Of a stretch of 64,000 nucleotides of DNA, positions 43,578-53,324 are shown piece by piece. Below the pieces are notes generated by a model, which was not told the DNA's origin, made no database searches, and saw only the letters and a program-made list of their open reading frames with translations. The DNA comes from JAPOUP01 sp965203605 (GTDB lineage Bacteria > Pseudomonadota > Alphaproteobacteria > Rhodobacterales > Rhodobacteraceae). The first letter of the stretch is position 1. Each line of letters starts with the position of its first letter. Position numbers and translations under genes: made by a program. The DNA is taken from positions 4,774,001 through 4,838,000 of the forward strand of contig OZ241902.1 in NCBI GenBank assembly GCA_965203605.1, written 5' to 3'.

Positions 43578-45005
43578 CCCGGATATCTCACCAGACCGGG
43601 AGTCCGGGCATCCGGCACCGATCCGGCCCGTCATCCGGCCCCGTCCGGCGGCGGCTGCGGCCGACGGTGCCCCGGCGGCGGCGTCCGCAGGCCGTCGGTG
43701 GCTGCGGAAGCGGGAACATAAGGCAAACAACGGTACCGCCACGCACGCCTTCGGGAGCCGCGCACGCGGCTCTCCCGTGGCCAGCCTCCCCGGCGGTCGG
43801 CCGCAGCGCCGCCACCGCCCGGCGGAACAGCCCCCGGTATGGATGCACCGGGACAGCGACAGGCGGATCCGGCGGACGCCCACCCGCAGCCGGCAGGCGA
43901 CCTTCGGGAGCCGCGCCCGGATGGTGCCGGGCAGCGCCCCGGCCCTGGCCACCACCCGCCGGCTCCGGCTCCAGGCCGGCAGCGTCCGGTGGCCGAAGCC
44001 GGTGAACCGGCGCGGGGGCTCCCCGGTGGCCACGCACCGGCTCCGCTGGCCCCGCATCCGGCGTCCGGTCCCGCGCTCCAGCCGTGGGTTGCGGGCCAGG
44101 CCGGACACGGAATCCACGCCGCCGGCCCCGCACCGGGCCATGATCCCGTCGCGGCGGAAGCCGGAATCCCCCCGGACCGTGATCCGGACGGACGGCCACG
44201 CGCCGCGGATGACGGCCACGATCCTGGCCGGCCCCTCCAGCGCCCCGTGGGAGGCGTCGATGTCCGGGGGCCGAAGCCGGGCGCACGGGACATGCCCGCC
44301 GCAGGTGACGTGAAGGGGAAGGTAGCGGTAATGTCCGTGCGGGAAGCGGCACTCCCGGCGCCCGCGCGGAGGGTCGTCGGTGGCGTCGGGGCCGGGGACG
44401 GTCCTCTCGGGCGGCGCCCCGTGGGCCTCCGGGAACATGCCCGGCATCAGCCTGCCGGTCGCCTCCGGGTCGGCGGCGATGCGCCTGTACCGGTCATCCG
44501 CGGCCCTGTCCGGCCCGCCCGGCCCCAGGCGGTCGGGCGTGCCGGAACCGGCCGGCGGGGCGCCCCGGCCGCTCTCCCGCCGCCGGCCGTCGCCGGTGAC
44601 GTCGCCCCGGCCCACCGCCGGCACGCCGTCGCCGGGCGGGATGTCATGGTCGTTGATGTCCCCGTGGCCCGGCGCGGTCCCCATCACCCGCCGGGCGACG
44701 GGGCACCGGAGGCCATGCCCGGTGCGGTCCGGGTCACGGTGGTCCGTGAAGCGGTCCGCCAGTCCGCGCGTCAGCCCGGTCAGCAGGTCCGCCTCCACGG
44801 GAAGGGGAGCGCCGCCGTCCGATGACAGCCGTCCGCCGTCGAAGGCGCCCGTCACCCCACGTCGGCCATGGTGGCTGGAATCGATGCGGTCGGCGTTGCA
44901 CCGTGTCTGCATGGGGTCGGTCCTCCGTCCCGTGCAAGGTCCTGCAATCCCTACATATGTCAAGGATTCCAGCCCCATGCAACAAAATCTGGTGAGATAT
45001 CCGGG
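43578..45005 (-). mobile_element. IS1380-family relict, very GC-rich
   Basis: A 1428-bp element bounded by a perfect 18-bp inverted repeat: CCCGGATATCTCACCAGA at 43578-43595 and its complement at 44988-45005. The flanks CTAC and CTAG are a near-match to a 4-bp target duplication. The transposase inside is ruined. GC content is extreme: the 60 bases from 44041 contain 12 A or T by my count. Confidence 0.85.
43720..44912 (-). pseudogene. IS1380 transposase relict
   Basis: Starting at MQTRCNADRIDS (44912) it keeps FDGGRLSSDGGAP, FTDHRDPDRT, DRYRRIAADPEA, DATDDPPRGRRE (the first catalytic aspartate region), HVPCARLRPPDIDAS, VRGDSGFRR (second catalytic region) and ARCGAGGVDSVSGLARN. Against the family as I remember it, leucines have become prolines, glutamates glycines, and histidines or glutamines arginines, all single A-to-G or T-to-C steps. 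A few residues are missing around FPHGHYRYLPLHV, and the C-terminal third changes frame. It cannot encode an active transposase. Confidence 0.8.
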
Positions 45006-45114
45006 CTAGGCGGCGGGAGCCGGAATCCACCGCTCTCCAGCTCGAATTGATGGCGCATCGTAGATCAATTAAAGTTCCTTTGGCCCCCCAGATCGCGTGC
45101 ACCGAATCCCGGGA

Positions 45115-46674
45115 CTATTTCCTCCTGTGCCCAACAGCCACCGCCAGCACCTCTTCCGCATCGACATGCCAGTCGCATCCAGCATAGGCCACAAACCGAT
45201 CCGGCCTGACCAGTAAAACCGAACTTTCCCACTCACTGGTCGCCGGTGTTTCGGGCATGTCAACCAAAGTGAATGGCATGCCGAGCCGGTTGGCGGCTTC
45301 GGAGAAACGTACACCGACGGTTCCGGCATCACCCACCGTTACCAAAGCGAAGCCCGCACCCAAACGAGAGATTACGTCTTCCTTTGGCGGCAGATGGCAA
45401 CCAGGCCGAGCCTTGTGCGAATGTTCCCCGGTTGCACTCGGCGGTCCGCCATTTCCCAAGACGGTCGGCGACCCCCTGTAATTCGGGAAATACCCCTCGA
45501 CATCCCGCTTGGTTGAGACGGCGCGCTTGTTCCAGGCAGTCTCAAATGCCTCGATGTCCCTGTCCGGATCAAAGGATTCGAGAAAAGCCCTATCTTCTTT
45601 GATCATCCGGGTGATGAAATCATCGGCGGTGGAGCGGAAGACCGGCTGCCTCTCGGTCGAGTAGCTGTCAAGAAGATCCTCCGAACCCCAGCCCCTGAGA
45701 GCGGCCTCCAGCTTCCAGCCCAGATTGCGGGCATCCTCGAAACCGGTGTTCACGCCATATCCCCCATACGGGGGATGGCTGTGCGCGGCATCTCCGGCAA
45801 TGAACACATTGCCGCACCGGTAAGTGTCGGCCATCGCGATCCTGAGATCCCAAAAGCCGAGGTAGTGCTGTTCGAAGTCAATCTCCCTGCCAATGGCCTT
45901 CTCTAGACGGGCAGCTAGATTGACGGTCTCCGGAGTCGTCCCGACGGGTACCGGCGCGTGAAAGAACCAGGTCTTCAGGTCGACACGGCCAAGGAATTGC
46001 CAGTAGCCGTCAAAGTCCGGATGCAGCGCGTTGAAATAGCTCTTTCCAGGAAAGCGACTCATCAGGCCATCGAGTTCTTCAGAACGGAACACAGCCAGAA
46101 TCATGCGACGCCTATGGGACCGGAACGACTGACGTATGTGCGCCTTTTCACGAGTCAGAGATCTGGCGCCATCACATCCAACCACATAATCCGCGCACAG
46201 CCGGTAAGGATCCCCACCATCTGGCTTTATCGATAGTTCGGTGCACCCTTCCAGCACCGAAAGATCCTCAACCTGGCTGAGAAAACGAATCTCCACCGTG
46301 TCCAGTTCAGCCACCCGTGCACGCAGAACGCGCTCCACCTCATATTGAGGGATGCGAATGTTGCGCTCAGAGTAGAATTGCCGAACGTCCGACCTCGCCA
46401 GCCAATCATAGGAATAATCACTCAGCAAATTGCGATAGGCAGTTACGCCAGCTGTTCCGAACGATGCAGGAATGGGTCTTGCGGCTTCGATCGCATCAAG
46501 GACGCCCCAGGTGCGGAAGTGCTCGGCTGTCCGCTGCGTCAGGTTTTGGCCTTTGGGAATTGTGTGAAGATCCCTGTGCCTCTCAAGCACGACCACGTCA
46601 ATTCCACGCTGACCAAGGTCGATCGCCAACCCAAGTCCAACCGGACCACCTCCCACGATGGCCACTTGTGTCAT
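45115..46674 (-). CDS. FAD monooxygenase, aromatic-ring type
   Basis: A 519-residue flavoprotein of the PHBH/MhpA (FAD_binding_3) family, which hydroxylates aromatic rings using NAD(P)H and O2. The Rossmann motif VAIVGGGPVGLGLA is at residues 4-17, the E-R-H of VVLERHRDL ends the second strand, DYVVGCDGARSLTR is the DG motif, and VFIAGDAAHSHPP with GYGVNTGFEDARNLGWKL is the second FAD motif. The C-terminal thioredoxin-like domain (VRPDRFVAYAG) is present. The ATG at 46674 follows GAGAG; upstream sequence is not conserved. The neighbours (MBL hydrolase, VOC protein, decarboxylase-type amidohydrolase, tct importer) support a role in aromatic acid breakdown. Confidence 0.92.
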   Translation of the reverse strand: MTQVAIVGGGPVGLGLAIDLGQRGIDVVVLERHRDLHTIPKGQNLTQRTAEHFRTWGVLDAIEAARPIPASFGTAGVTAYRNLLSDYSYDWLARSDVRQFYSERNIRIPQYEVERVLRARVAELDTVEIRFLSQVEDLSVLEGCTELSIKPDGGDPYRLCADYVVGCDGARSLTREKAHIRQSFRSHRRRMILAVFRSEELDGLMSRFPGKSYFNALHPDFDGYWQFLGRVDLKTWFFHAPVPVGTTPETVNLAARLEKAIGREIDFEQHYLGFWDLRIAMADTYRCGNVFIAGDAAHSHPPYGGYGVNTGFEDARNLGWKLEAALRGWGSEDLLDSYSTERQPVFRSTADDFITRMIKEDRAFLESFDPDRDIEAFETAWNKRAVSTKRDVEGYFPNYRGSPTVLGNGGPPSATGEHSHKARPGCHLPPKEDVISRLGAGFALVTVGDAGTVGVRFSEAANRLGMPFTLVDMPETPATSEWESSVLLVRPDRFVAYAGCDWHVDAEEVLAVAVGHRRK

Positions 46675-46843
46675 CGGTTGCTCTCGCAGGTTGGATCGCA
46701 TCTGGGTTCGAGGCAGATGACACCCCCACCAGTTGTCGCCGCCGCTCCCCGTTGCAGCCTGAACCCGATTGAGGTGCCAAGCCCGTAAGCGCCATCCGGA
46801 TCCAGGCGGAAGCGATGCCGAAAACGGATATTTGGCCGGAAAC

Positions 46844-47695
46844 TCAAAACGGAATGACCGCTAGATCCACACCCACCGTAAGGGGACCGCTCCAGGTCTG
46901 GCGGACCAGCACCTCGAATTCTGCCGGGCCAGTCCGGGAATCATCGCTTGGGGTGAAATGATTTAGCACAAGGTGCTTCACGCCTGCACTGCTTGCGATG
47001 CGCCCCATGTCATCGCCAGATGTATGGGAGGCAACCATATGAGCCATGAGGTTCGGCTTGATGTCCTTCAAACGGGCACACATGCGCTCCGTCCCTTCGC
47101 GGTGCATGACTTCGTGAACGAGCACATCCGCGCCTGCGGCGAAATCCGAAAGCGGCGGGAAGTAGGACGTGTCGCCGGAAAGGACCACTGTCTTCTCCGC
47201 TGTCTGAAGCTTCAACGAATAAGTCTCGACAGGTGGGTGGACAACCTGCAGTGCGGTGACTTCGACGAGATCGTCCTGGAGGACCATGCCCTCCGAGTAT
47301 TCGGTCACATCGAACATGTCGGATGGGTCCATCTGTTTCTCATCCGCCATGCGCATCCCTATGTCGTAGGCCATGGCTTCGAAGAATTTCCCGACCAGCT
47401 CCCTGGTCCGGTTCGGACCAAGGATTCGAACAGTCCGCTTTGGGGAGGAACACCACAATGTGTGCAAAAGGGGTCCGAGTTCCAGGCAATGGTCCGAATG
47501 CAGATGTGTCAGGAGAATCGTATGGACCTCCGCGAGGGTGTAGCCGGCCTCGACGAACTGTCGTGTTACACCTAATCCGCAATCAATGATGTAGGGGCGT
47601 CCGGAAATCTCGACCACCGATGATGAAGGCCATGCGGACCCGGTCGATAGTCTCGGACCACCCTTCGTGCCAAGTAGGATGACTTTGTCGGTCAT
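46844..47695 (-). CDS. MBL-fold hydrolase, RNase Z-like
   Basis: A 283-residue metallo-beta-lactamase-fold protein. Metal ligands are H64, H66, D68 and H69 in THLHSDH, a histidine in VVHPPVET, the aspartate in LSGDTSYFP, and a final histidine in NHFTPS. The layout resembles RNase Z/arylsulfatase (AtsA)-type proteins, and the local context makes a small-molecule ester or lactone hydrolase more likely than tRNA processing. The ATG at 47695 follows GGAAAG; the first residues of the longer frame overlap the divergent gene. It shares a 48-bp divergent region with the VOC gene. Confidence 0.88.
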   Translation of the reverse strand: MTDKVILLGTKGGPRLSTGSAWPSSSVVEISGRPYIIDCGLGVTRQFVEAGYTLAEVHTILLTHLHSDHCLELGPLLHTLWCSSPKRTVRILGPNRTRELVGKFFEAMAYDIGMRMADEKQMDPSDMFDVTEYSEGMVLQDDLVEVTALQVVHPPVETYSLKLQTAEKTVVLSGDTSYFPPLSDFAAGADVLVHEVMHREGTERMCARLKDIKPNLMAHMVASHTSGDDMGRIASSAGVKHLVLNHFTPSDDSRTGPAEFEVLVRQTWSGPLTVGVDLAVIPF

Positions 47696-47743
47696 GGCCA
47701 CTTTCCTGTCGTCTCCGCCCCGCAGCCCTGATAGGCTCGCGGC
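47696..47743. promoter_or_regulatory. short divergent promoter region
   Basis: Only 48 bases separate the starts of the MBL gene (minus) and VOC gene (plus), so at least one promoter must overlap the opposite coding start. I cannot identify -35/-10 boxes with confidence. Confidence 0.4.
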
Positions 47744-48184
47744 ATGATCAAGGGGTTCAACCATGTCGGAATCGCGACACGCGATCTGTCTCGACTGGTT
47801 GCGTTCTATTCCGACCTATTTCACGGGACCCCCATTCGCGAATTCTCCTGGGACCGCACCGATACAGCTCTGTCCGCCCGCTTGGGACTCGAAACGAGCG
47901 CCGGACGGCTTGTCTTTCTTGCATTTCCCGGAGCGGGGATCGAAATCTTCCAGTTTGACCATCCGAACCTCGCCGCCGCCCCTGACCTACGTTGCGTTGC
48001 CAAACCCGGGCTGAGCCACATCTGCTTCGAGGTCGACGACTGTCTGGAGAAATATGACCGCCTTCGGGATGCTGGCATGGTGTTCCACGCCTCGCCGTTG
48101 ACAATGCCTGCCGGTGGCGGATTTGCATATGGCCGCGACCCCGACGGCAATGTCGTGGAAGTGTTCCAACCGCCGCCATGCTGA
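47744..48184 (+). CDS. VOC (glyoxalase-fold) protein
   Basis: A 146-residue two-module vicinal-oxygen-chelate protein. The first metal-ligand histidine is in FNHVGIATRDL, the second module begins GLSHICFEVDD, and the C-terminal YGRDPDGNVVEVFQ has the terminal glutamate ligand. Such proteins act as dioxygenases, isomerases or lyases. It lies among aromatic-type genes, so a ring-cleavage or isomerisation role is possible. The stop is four bases from the convergent aminotransferase stop. Confidence 0.9.
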   Translation: MIKGFNHVGIATRDLSRLVAFYSDLFHGTPIREFSWDRTDTALSARLGLETSAGRLVFLAFPGAGIEIFQFDHPNLAAAPDLRCVAKPGLSHICFEVDDCLEKYDRLRDAGMVFHASPLTMPAGGGFAYGRDPDGNVVEVFQPPPC

Positions 48185-48188
48185 TCGA

Positions 48189-49175
48189 TCATGCGACTGC
48201 TCCGTAATCCACGGCGCGACCATACCATCCCTTCCAGCGCCTCTCCCAATACAGGTTGTGAAGCGTTGTCGAGACCGGTCCCGCCCCTTGGCACAGCCTT
48301 GTCCCATCCACTCTGGAAACCGGGAGAATGCCTCCGGCACTTGAGGTCAGAAACGCCTCGTCAGCTGTAATCAGGTCATTGACCGTGACCCTGCCAACCT
48401 TCACTTCAGCGTCAATCCCACTGCAGAGTTCCCTCACGGTCATCCGGGTGATTCCCTCCAGACAACCGAGTTCGGGTGTCATTATGCGGCCATCCCTCAC
48501 GACAAAGATGTTCGATCCGGGCGCTTCGGTCAGGACGCCATGACCATCGGTCATCACGGACCAATCCGCATTGTGCCGTCCAGCTTCCAAAAGTGACATG
48601 CTGAGGTCAAGTGAATTGAAGTTCTTTGCGCGCGGGTCGACAGCGGTTGCCGGAATACGGATATACTCCCGGGAAATGTGCAGGTGAATGCCGTCCCGTC
48701 GGTCGGGATCGTCCTTGATGAAGATGTAGGGGATGGCGAATGCGTAGAACCTGTTGTCGAAGCGGTCGGCGTGTAATCTGTCCTTCGGTGATACCGGATT
48801 GAGTCCACGGGTGACAGTCCACCAGACATAGGCGTCCATTAGCCCCGTTCGGGCGACCAGTGAGTTCAGGACAGCTGCCTCCTCCTCAGGCGCGAACGGG
48901 CTCTTGAGTGCCATTCTCTCGCAGGATAGGGCGAAACGAGCCTGATGATCGTCCAGTCGAAAGAACAGACCACGGCTGACCGATACCACGTCATATACCG
49001 CGTCGCCACGCAACAGCCCCAGATCAGTGATGGGCATGGCGGCCTCACCGATCGGAACGAAGTGATCGGCGATGTAGGCCGCACCTGCCGCCCAGTCTGG
49101 ATCCCTTCGCTGCGCCCGATGCCCCTCGGCTCTGGCCAGGATGGCCTGTACAGGCAAAGGAGTCGGATCATTCAT
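48189..49175 (-). CDS. class IV aminotransferase
   Basis: A 328-residue PLP enzyme of the branched-chain/D-amino-acid aminotransferase (BCAT-like, class IV) fold. The N-terminal ITDLGLLRGDAVYDVVSV is the family signature, the PLP lysine is K184 in DPRAKNFNSLDLS, the pyridine-nitrogen glutamate is E217 in GHGVLTEAPGSNIFVV, and CLEGITRMTVREL with TSSAGGILPVSRVDG forms the phosphate and substrate sites. It overlaps the end of the arylsulfotransferase-like gene by four bases (ATGA), so the two are coupled. The donor and acceptor specificity is unknown. Confidence 0.9.
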   Translation of the reverse strand: MNDPTPLPVQAILARAEGHRAQRRDPDWAAGAAYIADHFVPIGEAAMPITDLGLLRGDAVYDVVSVSRGLFFRLDDHQARFALSCERMALKSPFAPEEEAAVLNSLVARTGLMDAYVWWTVTRGLNPVSPKDRLHADRFDNRFYAFAIPYIFIKDDPDRRDGIHLHISREYIRIPATAVDPRAKNFNSLDLSMSLLEAGRHNADWSVMTDGHGVLTEAPGSNIFVVRDGRIMTPELGCLEGITRMTVRELCSGIDAEVKVGRVTVNDLITADEAFLTSSAGGILPVSRVDGTRLCQGAGPVSTTLHNLYWERRWKGWYGRAVDYGAVA

Positions 49176-50848
49176 GGCGCAGTTTCAACGGATTGCGGCG
49201 CATGGTCCAACGAATCACCAAAGTCAAGGTCGACGTCCATATGATCGGGATATAGGTTCTCCACCCGAACACCAGAGAACACCTCCCACTGGATCAATTC
49301 GTTTGGATCCCGAACGGTCATATCAAACAGAATCTCCGAGAGATCGCTTCGGTCATACTCCAGAATTCGCGCAAAGGAGGGCAGTTCCGAAACATAGCGC
49401 CGGGTCCGGTCGTCCTCATCCATGCCGATCTCTTCGCAGTCATGCGGCATGCAGATGGAGTGGATCACCATCGCCGTATCGGTCTGTTCGAAGCGGTGAG
49501 CATCACCCATCGCCCATGTCCGTTCCTTAACGTCGTCGTCGGTCAATGCCGAAGACCATATCTGCTCGACGGTCATCCTTCGCTGATCAACCCGGTATTC
49601 CACCCCGCGCGAGAAACTCCTGTTGAATGGGACGCGTGCTTGCCCGGGACGGGCCCCGTAAATTCCGTTGTCAAAGAGAACGATGGTACCCTCAGAAGTG
49701 AGGCGTGGATTGTGCATGTGCCAGGGCCAGCGGAAGTGTTGCCCCACGGGCGTGAGCAGCTTCGATCGCAGATGCGGCTGCCAGTTCGAGTGGTCCCCAA
49801 GAATTCAGGCAATCTCACCCGAGGGCCGATCGATCTTCAGGATGCAATCCTGCAGCCGAAGTGACACAAGCACGCTGTCATCCCGCGGATCGTACGTCAC
49901 GCCATTGCCATGCGTCCAATCGGCGGCGTTTGGAAACCCACGCACATGCCAATAGGCGTCGAGTGCATCGTAGCCAATTCGGTAGGGGTCCAGATGGTCG
50001 AAGCTGTCCCAACTCCAGACCACTTCGCCGCCGGGTGTGAACTCAACCACCATGTCACCGACAATTTCCCTATCCGCCCTGTGGCTGTCTGGGTCTCGAA
50101 CCGAGGCGGGCCAGTCCTTCACGAGACGCGAATGCGCCGACAGCGCCAGGAAATTCCCGTTCGGCATCTGATGCGGTTGGTGATGCAGACTACGCACCGG
50201 GACCGAAATGCCGCTTTCAACCGGTCCCTGGGGTCGCAGTTCCGCATACCAGGCCCGGACCATATTGCCTGCAATGTCAATTTCACGGGAACAGGAGTCG
50301 GTGTCATGTACGAAAAGGCTGCCGTCGGCCAATCGTTCAATTCCTGCCGCACGTTTGGGTAACTTGCGCATCCATCGCATCCGGCCCCGATTGTCGATGG
50401 CGATGATCAACCCCCACCCGGTCTGGAACCGGCGTTGTGCCGGCGTCATGTCCGGAATTCGCCCGAACGCCCTACGTCGGACGGTCAGGAACGTGAAGCG
50501 CCCAGCCATGCGGTCGGGTTGGCTCATATGAGTTTCCAGCGGTGGCATCTCGAGAGGCGAGCAGGGCACGCCACGCAACTCATGAAACAATGTCCTGCCC
50601 CAGGTGAGCGCCGCGTCTCCATCTGCGATCTGAACCGTCAGCCGGGCCTTTCCCTCCGGATGGAATCCCAGTAGCAGACACTTTCCATCCCTTGCCGGAA
50701 ACCTGAGCGTCCAGACATCGCCTTGCTGTTCGATTCGGATCCGTATCTCCGAGGCACCCCGGCACCGAACGTGCAACCAGGCGACAAGCGGTGCCTCCAG
50801 AGGGCCGTGGATCAATTCGGGTTCGGCAATGAAGGTAAGCTCAGGCAT
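49172..50848 (-). pseudogene. arylsulfotransferase-like gene with internal TGA
   Basis: A single 559-codon frame interrupted only by TGA at 49805-49807 (codon 348). Before it the product reads SRSLHHQPHQMPNGNFLAL-like sequence (SLHHQPHQMPNGNFLALSAH), GEVVWSWDSFDHLDP, DWTHGNGVTYDPRDDSVLVSLR and IDRPSGEIA; after it ILGDHSNW, HFRWPWHMHNPRLTSEGTIVLFDNG and so on to 49172. The ASST/Arylsulfotran_2 propeller family usually has W-I-L-G-D-H here, so TGA replaces a conserved tryptophan codon. No signal peptide is visible. Either a recent nonsense mutation (TGG to TGA), or readthrough, or a sequencing error. The rest of the gene is undamaged and its end is coupled to the aminotransferase start. Confidence 0.85.
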
Positions 50849-51393
50849 AGACCGGATTCCTCCCTGACTTCTTTCCTGTCTAGAACTTCGGTACCCGGAT
50901 CCGGTAGCCAGGATTGCTTTTGACAGTCAGAAGTGACGATTATGCCTGGCAGCCGCTGGATGAATTTCCCGAACCTTCTGGATGTGCGTGGTGCCAGATT
51001 CTGTGGTGCTTCGGCATATGCCCGAGGTCGTCGATGACGATGCGGTGAACGAAATGTCTGTCTCTGAGGGAGAGGCGGCCGAAGTCGGACTGGACGTCTG
51101 CATGGTAGAGAGCGGCTGGATCCTTGATCCCATGCCGTTCCATTTCGACGGGATGGATCGGAGAATCGTGAATTCGGCGGTTTCTCCAGAAGTTCCGATC
51201 ACGACGGAAGGCCCCCTGCCATCTGGAGTTCGCCTCAACGTGGTACACAGATCCGAAGTGGAGGCCGATTCATCCAAGGACCTGAAGCCTTGCTGTATGA
51301 GCGTTGCATACCGGATCCCCATTACCCGGCTGGACCGGCAATTGAAGGTCCAAGGCCGCTTCGACGGGGGACGTGTCGCGGGAGTCCACAATT
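50849..51393. other. intergenic, nothing recognised
   Basis: About 545 bases between the arylsulfotransferase-like gene and the C-terminal part of the split amidohydrolase. Open frames exist on both strands, but none resembles a family and the longest minus-strand one starts inside the IS66 relict, so I call no gene. It should hold the promoter of the arylsulfotransferase-aminotransferase unit. Confidence 0.4.
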
Positions 51394-51580
51394 CTATGTG
51401 AAAGTGCGTCTGCAGAGCCGCTCGAGGTTGCCATGATAGATCGCGGATCTGGTGTGTTCGGAAACGTCCAATTCGTCGATTGCCCTCATTGTCTCCCGAA
51501 TGTACATCCGTCCGCCTTCCGGATCGAAGGGCGCATCGGAAGCAAAGACAATCCGCTCGGCGCCGAAGAATTCCATCGCC
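51394..51580 (-). pseudogene. amidohydrolase, C-terminal part
   Basis: Encodes MEFFGAERIVFASDAPFDPE and then GGRMYIRETMRAI to the stop, about 60 residues. This is the last barrel segment of a family 2 amidohydrolase, with the catalytic aspartate in FASDAPF. It continues exactly from the N-terminal part at 53325-54165 once the IS66 relict and one copy of the 8-bp duplication are removed (…IRMAM then EFFGAER…). Confidence 0.88.
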
Positions 51581-53324
51581 GTAACTGCTCACCCCCTTTT
51601 ATGGGGCGTCCTGACCGAGACAGTCAACGGCCTTTCCCTGCAGGGCGAGCGTGACGGCGACGGGCGGGTTGTATCCGAGCGCCGCCATTGTCCGGAGGTA
51701 GCTGGATATCCGGCAGCAGGCCTGCGCGTAGGCGACGGTCCGGAAGCATCCTGATACCTTCCGCTTCACCCTGGCCATCCTGAAATCCCTTTCGGCGCGG
51801 TTGTCCGGGAACGGGGTGTCGGCGCGCCCTGTGAAGCGCAGGACGTTCCCTCCCGTGGCGGCGAGGCGTCCCGGCAGGTTGTGGGCGTCGGATCTCCCCA
51901 CCGGCCCGCGCTGGCCCTTCCCCTTTTCCGGGACCGCCGGCATCCCGCCGCGGCCCTGCCCGGGATGTCCCTGCAGCATCGCGCGACGGTCCTGCAATGG
52001 CGCATGGACAGCCGCCTGTCCGGCCGTCGCGTGACCTGCCGCCGGGCGACGGGCAGCAGCCCGCCCATCCTCTCCGCCCACGGCCAGCCGTCGCTGTCGG
52101 TCACGGCCTGGAGCCCGCGCGGGAGGTGGGCGCCGCAGGGCTGGTGTCTGCAGTTCCTGTAGGTGAGGTACGCCTTCCAGCGGTCGTGGACGATGACGCC
52201 TCCATACCGTGGTATGATCCCGATGTCGTCGATGGCCCCGCATCCGCGCTTTCGGTGCAGGCGCCTGCCCGTGACCGGCCCGCCGGAGCACACGTGGATC
52301 CAGTGGTTCGTTCCGTCCACCCGCAGCGAGGTCCCGTCCACGTCGGCACCGGCATGGCGGGGAGCTTTCCGATGGCGGCCCCCTCCCATGCCTCCAGGGC
52401 CCCGTTCAGGCGTGGGACGAGGCCGGGCGGCGTGGTCCCGGAGAGCGGCCGCCCGGTCATCGCCTGGATCATGGCCGCCGTCCGCACGGGCGGGACCATC
52501 CGGGCGCACAGGGGATGGACGGCGCAGGCGACGATGCCCGGCCCGTACCGCAGGGGTCCCGGCATGGTGTCGGGGAACGCCCCCGTCGTCCGGGTGTGGC
52601 AGCGCGGGCAGTCCCTGACCCCGGCCACGACCCGGCGCCCGGCGGTCCCGGAGACGATGTCGGCCCCGCCGCGCTCCCCGTGCCCCGTGCATTCGGTTCC
52701 GGTCAGGTCGTGGCCGCGCCCGCGGCACCCGGCCACCGGGCTGGTCCCGGTCACGGTGACCGTCCGCAGGTTGCCCGGGTCCGTCTCCCCCGCCTTCGGC
52801 CCCCCGCCGCCGGAGCCCTTTCCGGCGCTCCGCGCGGTCCCGTCCCCGTCCCCGTCCCTGCGCGACGGCGGCAGGCCGGAGTTGCGCGGGGTCCTCCGCG
52901 TCGTCCTCCCGGCAGCACCGCCACCAGGATGTCCAGAAGCATGAAGGGCGCGTTGACCGTCCCGACCGTCTCCGCACCCGCCCCGCCGCTCCGCCTGATG
53001 GCGGCGGCACCGGGACCGGCAGTCCTCCAGCCGCCTGGGCGGCGACGCCCCGTTCACCGTCGGCATCACCCCGCCCCCGTATGGACGCGGCGCGGTGGCG
53101 CGCCCCTGGTTCCCGATCCGAAGTGGCCCATCCGCGGCCCCCGTCCCATTCGATGGCCCCCGATAGCCCGCCCGGCCTACGCTGTCAACCCCTTCGCGCA
53201 CAGTCGGACGGAAACGGCTGGATCGTCCAATGCATGACCGTGCCTGTCAGGGAATGCCGGAACGGCAGCTGCGCGGTCAGCATTGCATCGGGCCGGATTC
53301 AGCGGGAAAGGGGAGAGTAGTTAC
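51581..53324 (-). mobile_element. IS66-family relict with intact 8-bp TSD
   Basis: A 1744-bp element whose ends are GTAACTGCTC (51581-51590) and GAGTAGTTAC (53315-53324), inverted repeats with one transition in ten. It is flanked by identical 8-bp direct repeats CCATCGCC at 51573-51580 and 53325-53332, the duplication length typical of IS66. It lacks tnpA and tnpB and holds only a broken tnpC. GC content is extreme: the 60 bases from 52621 contain 9 A or T by my count. Confidence 0.92.
51599..53201 (-). pseudogene. tnpC: IS66 TnpC relict
   Basis: Three reading frames in succession carry the pieces. The first has NSGLPPSRRDG, GNLRTVTVTGTSPVAGCRG, RDCPRCHTRT, FPDTMPGPLRYGPGIVACAV and AMIQAMTGRPLS. 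After a frameshift near 52.3 kb come DGTSLRVDGTNHWIHV, LHRKRGCGAIDDIGIIPRYG and VIVHDRWKAYL. After another near 51.9 kb come SDAHNLPGRL, PDNRAERDFRMARVKRKV and CCRISSYLRTMAALGYNP. The order is that of TnpC (zinc finger, DDE core, C-terminal). Differences from the usual sequence, such as E to G, Y to C, L to P and Q to R, are nearly all A-to-G or T-to-C steps. Confidence 0.85.

Noticed and set aside
43383..44978. Several overlapping long open frames on both strands of the IS1380 block
   Set aside because: At this GC content stop codons are rare; only the minus-strand frame shows transposase motifs, and that one is damaged.
49805..49807. TGA read as selenocysteine, or genome-wide recoding of TGA to tryptophan
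   Set aside because: Many intact genes here end in TGA, tryptophan is encoded by TGG throughout, the family has Trp rather than Cys at this site, and no selenocysteine-type hairpin is evident.
50927..51592. A 221-codon minus-strand frame and a plus-strand frame at 50982-51401
   Set aside because: The minus-strand frame starts inside the IS66 relict and covers the real C-terminal part of the amidohydrolase in another frame; neither has recognisable motifs.
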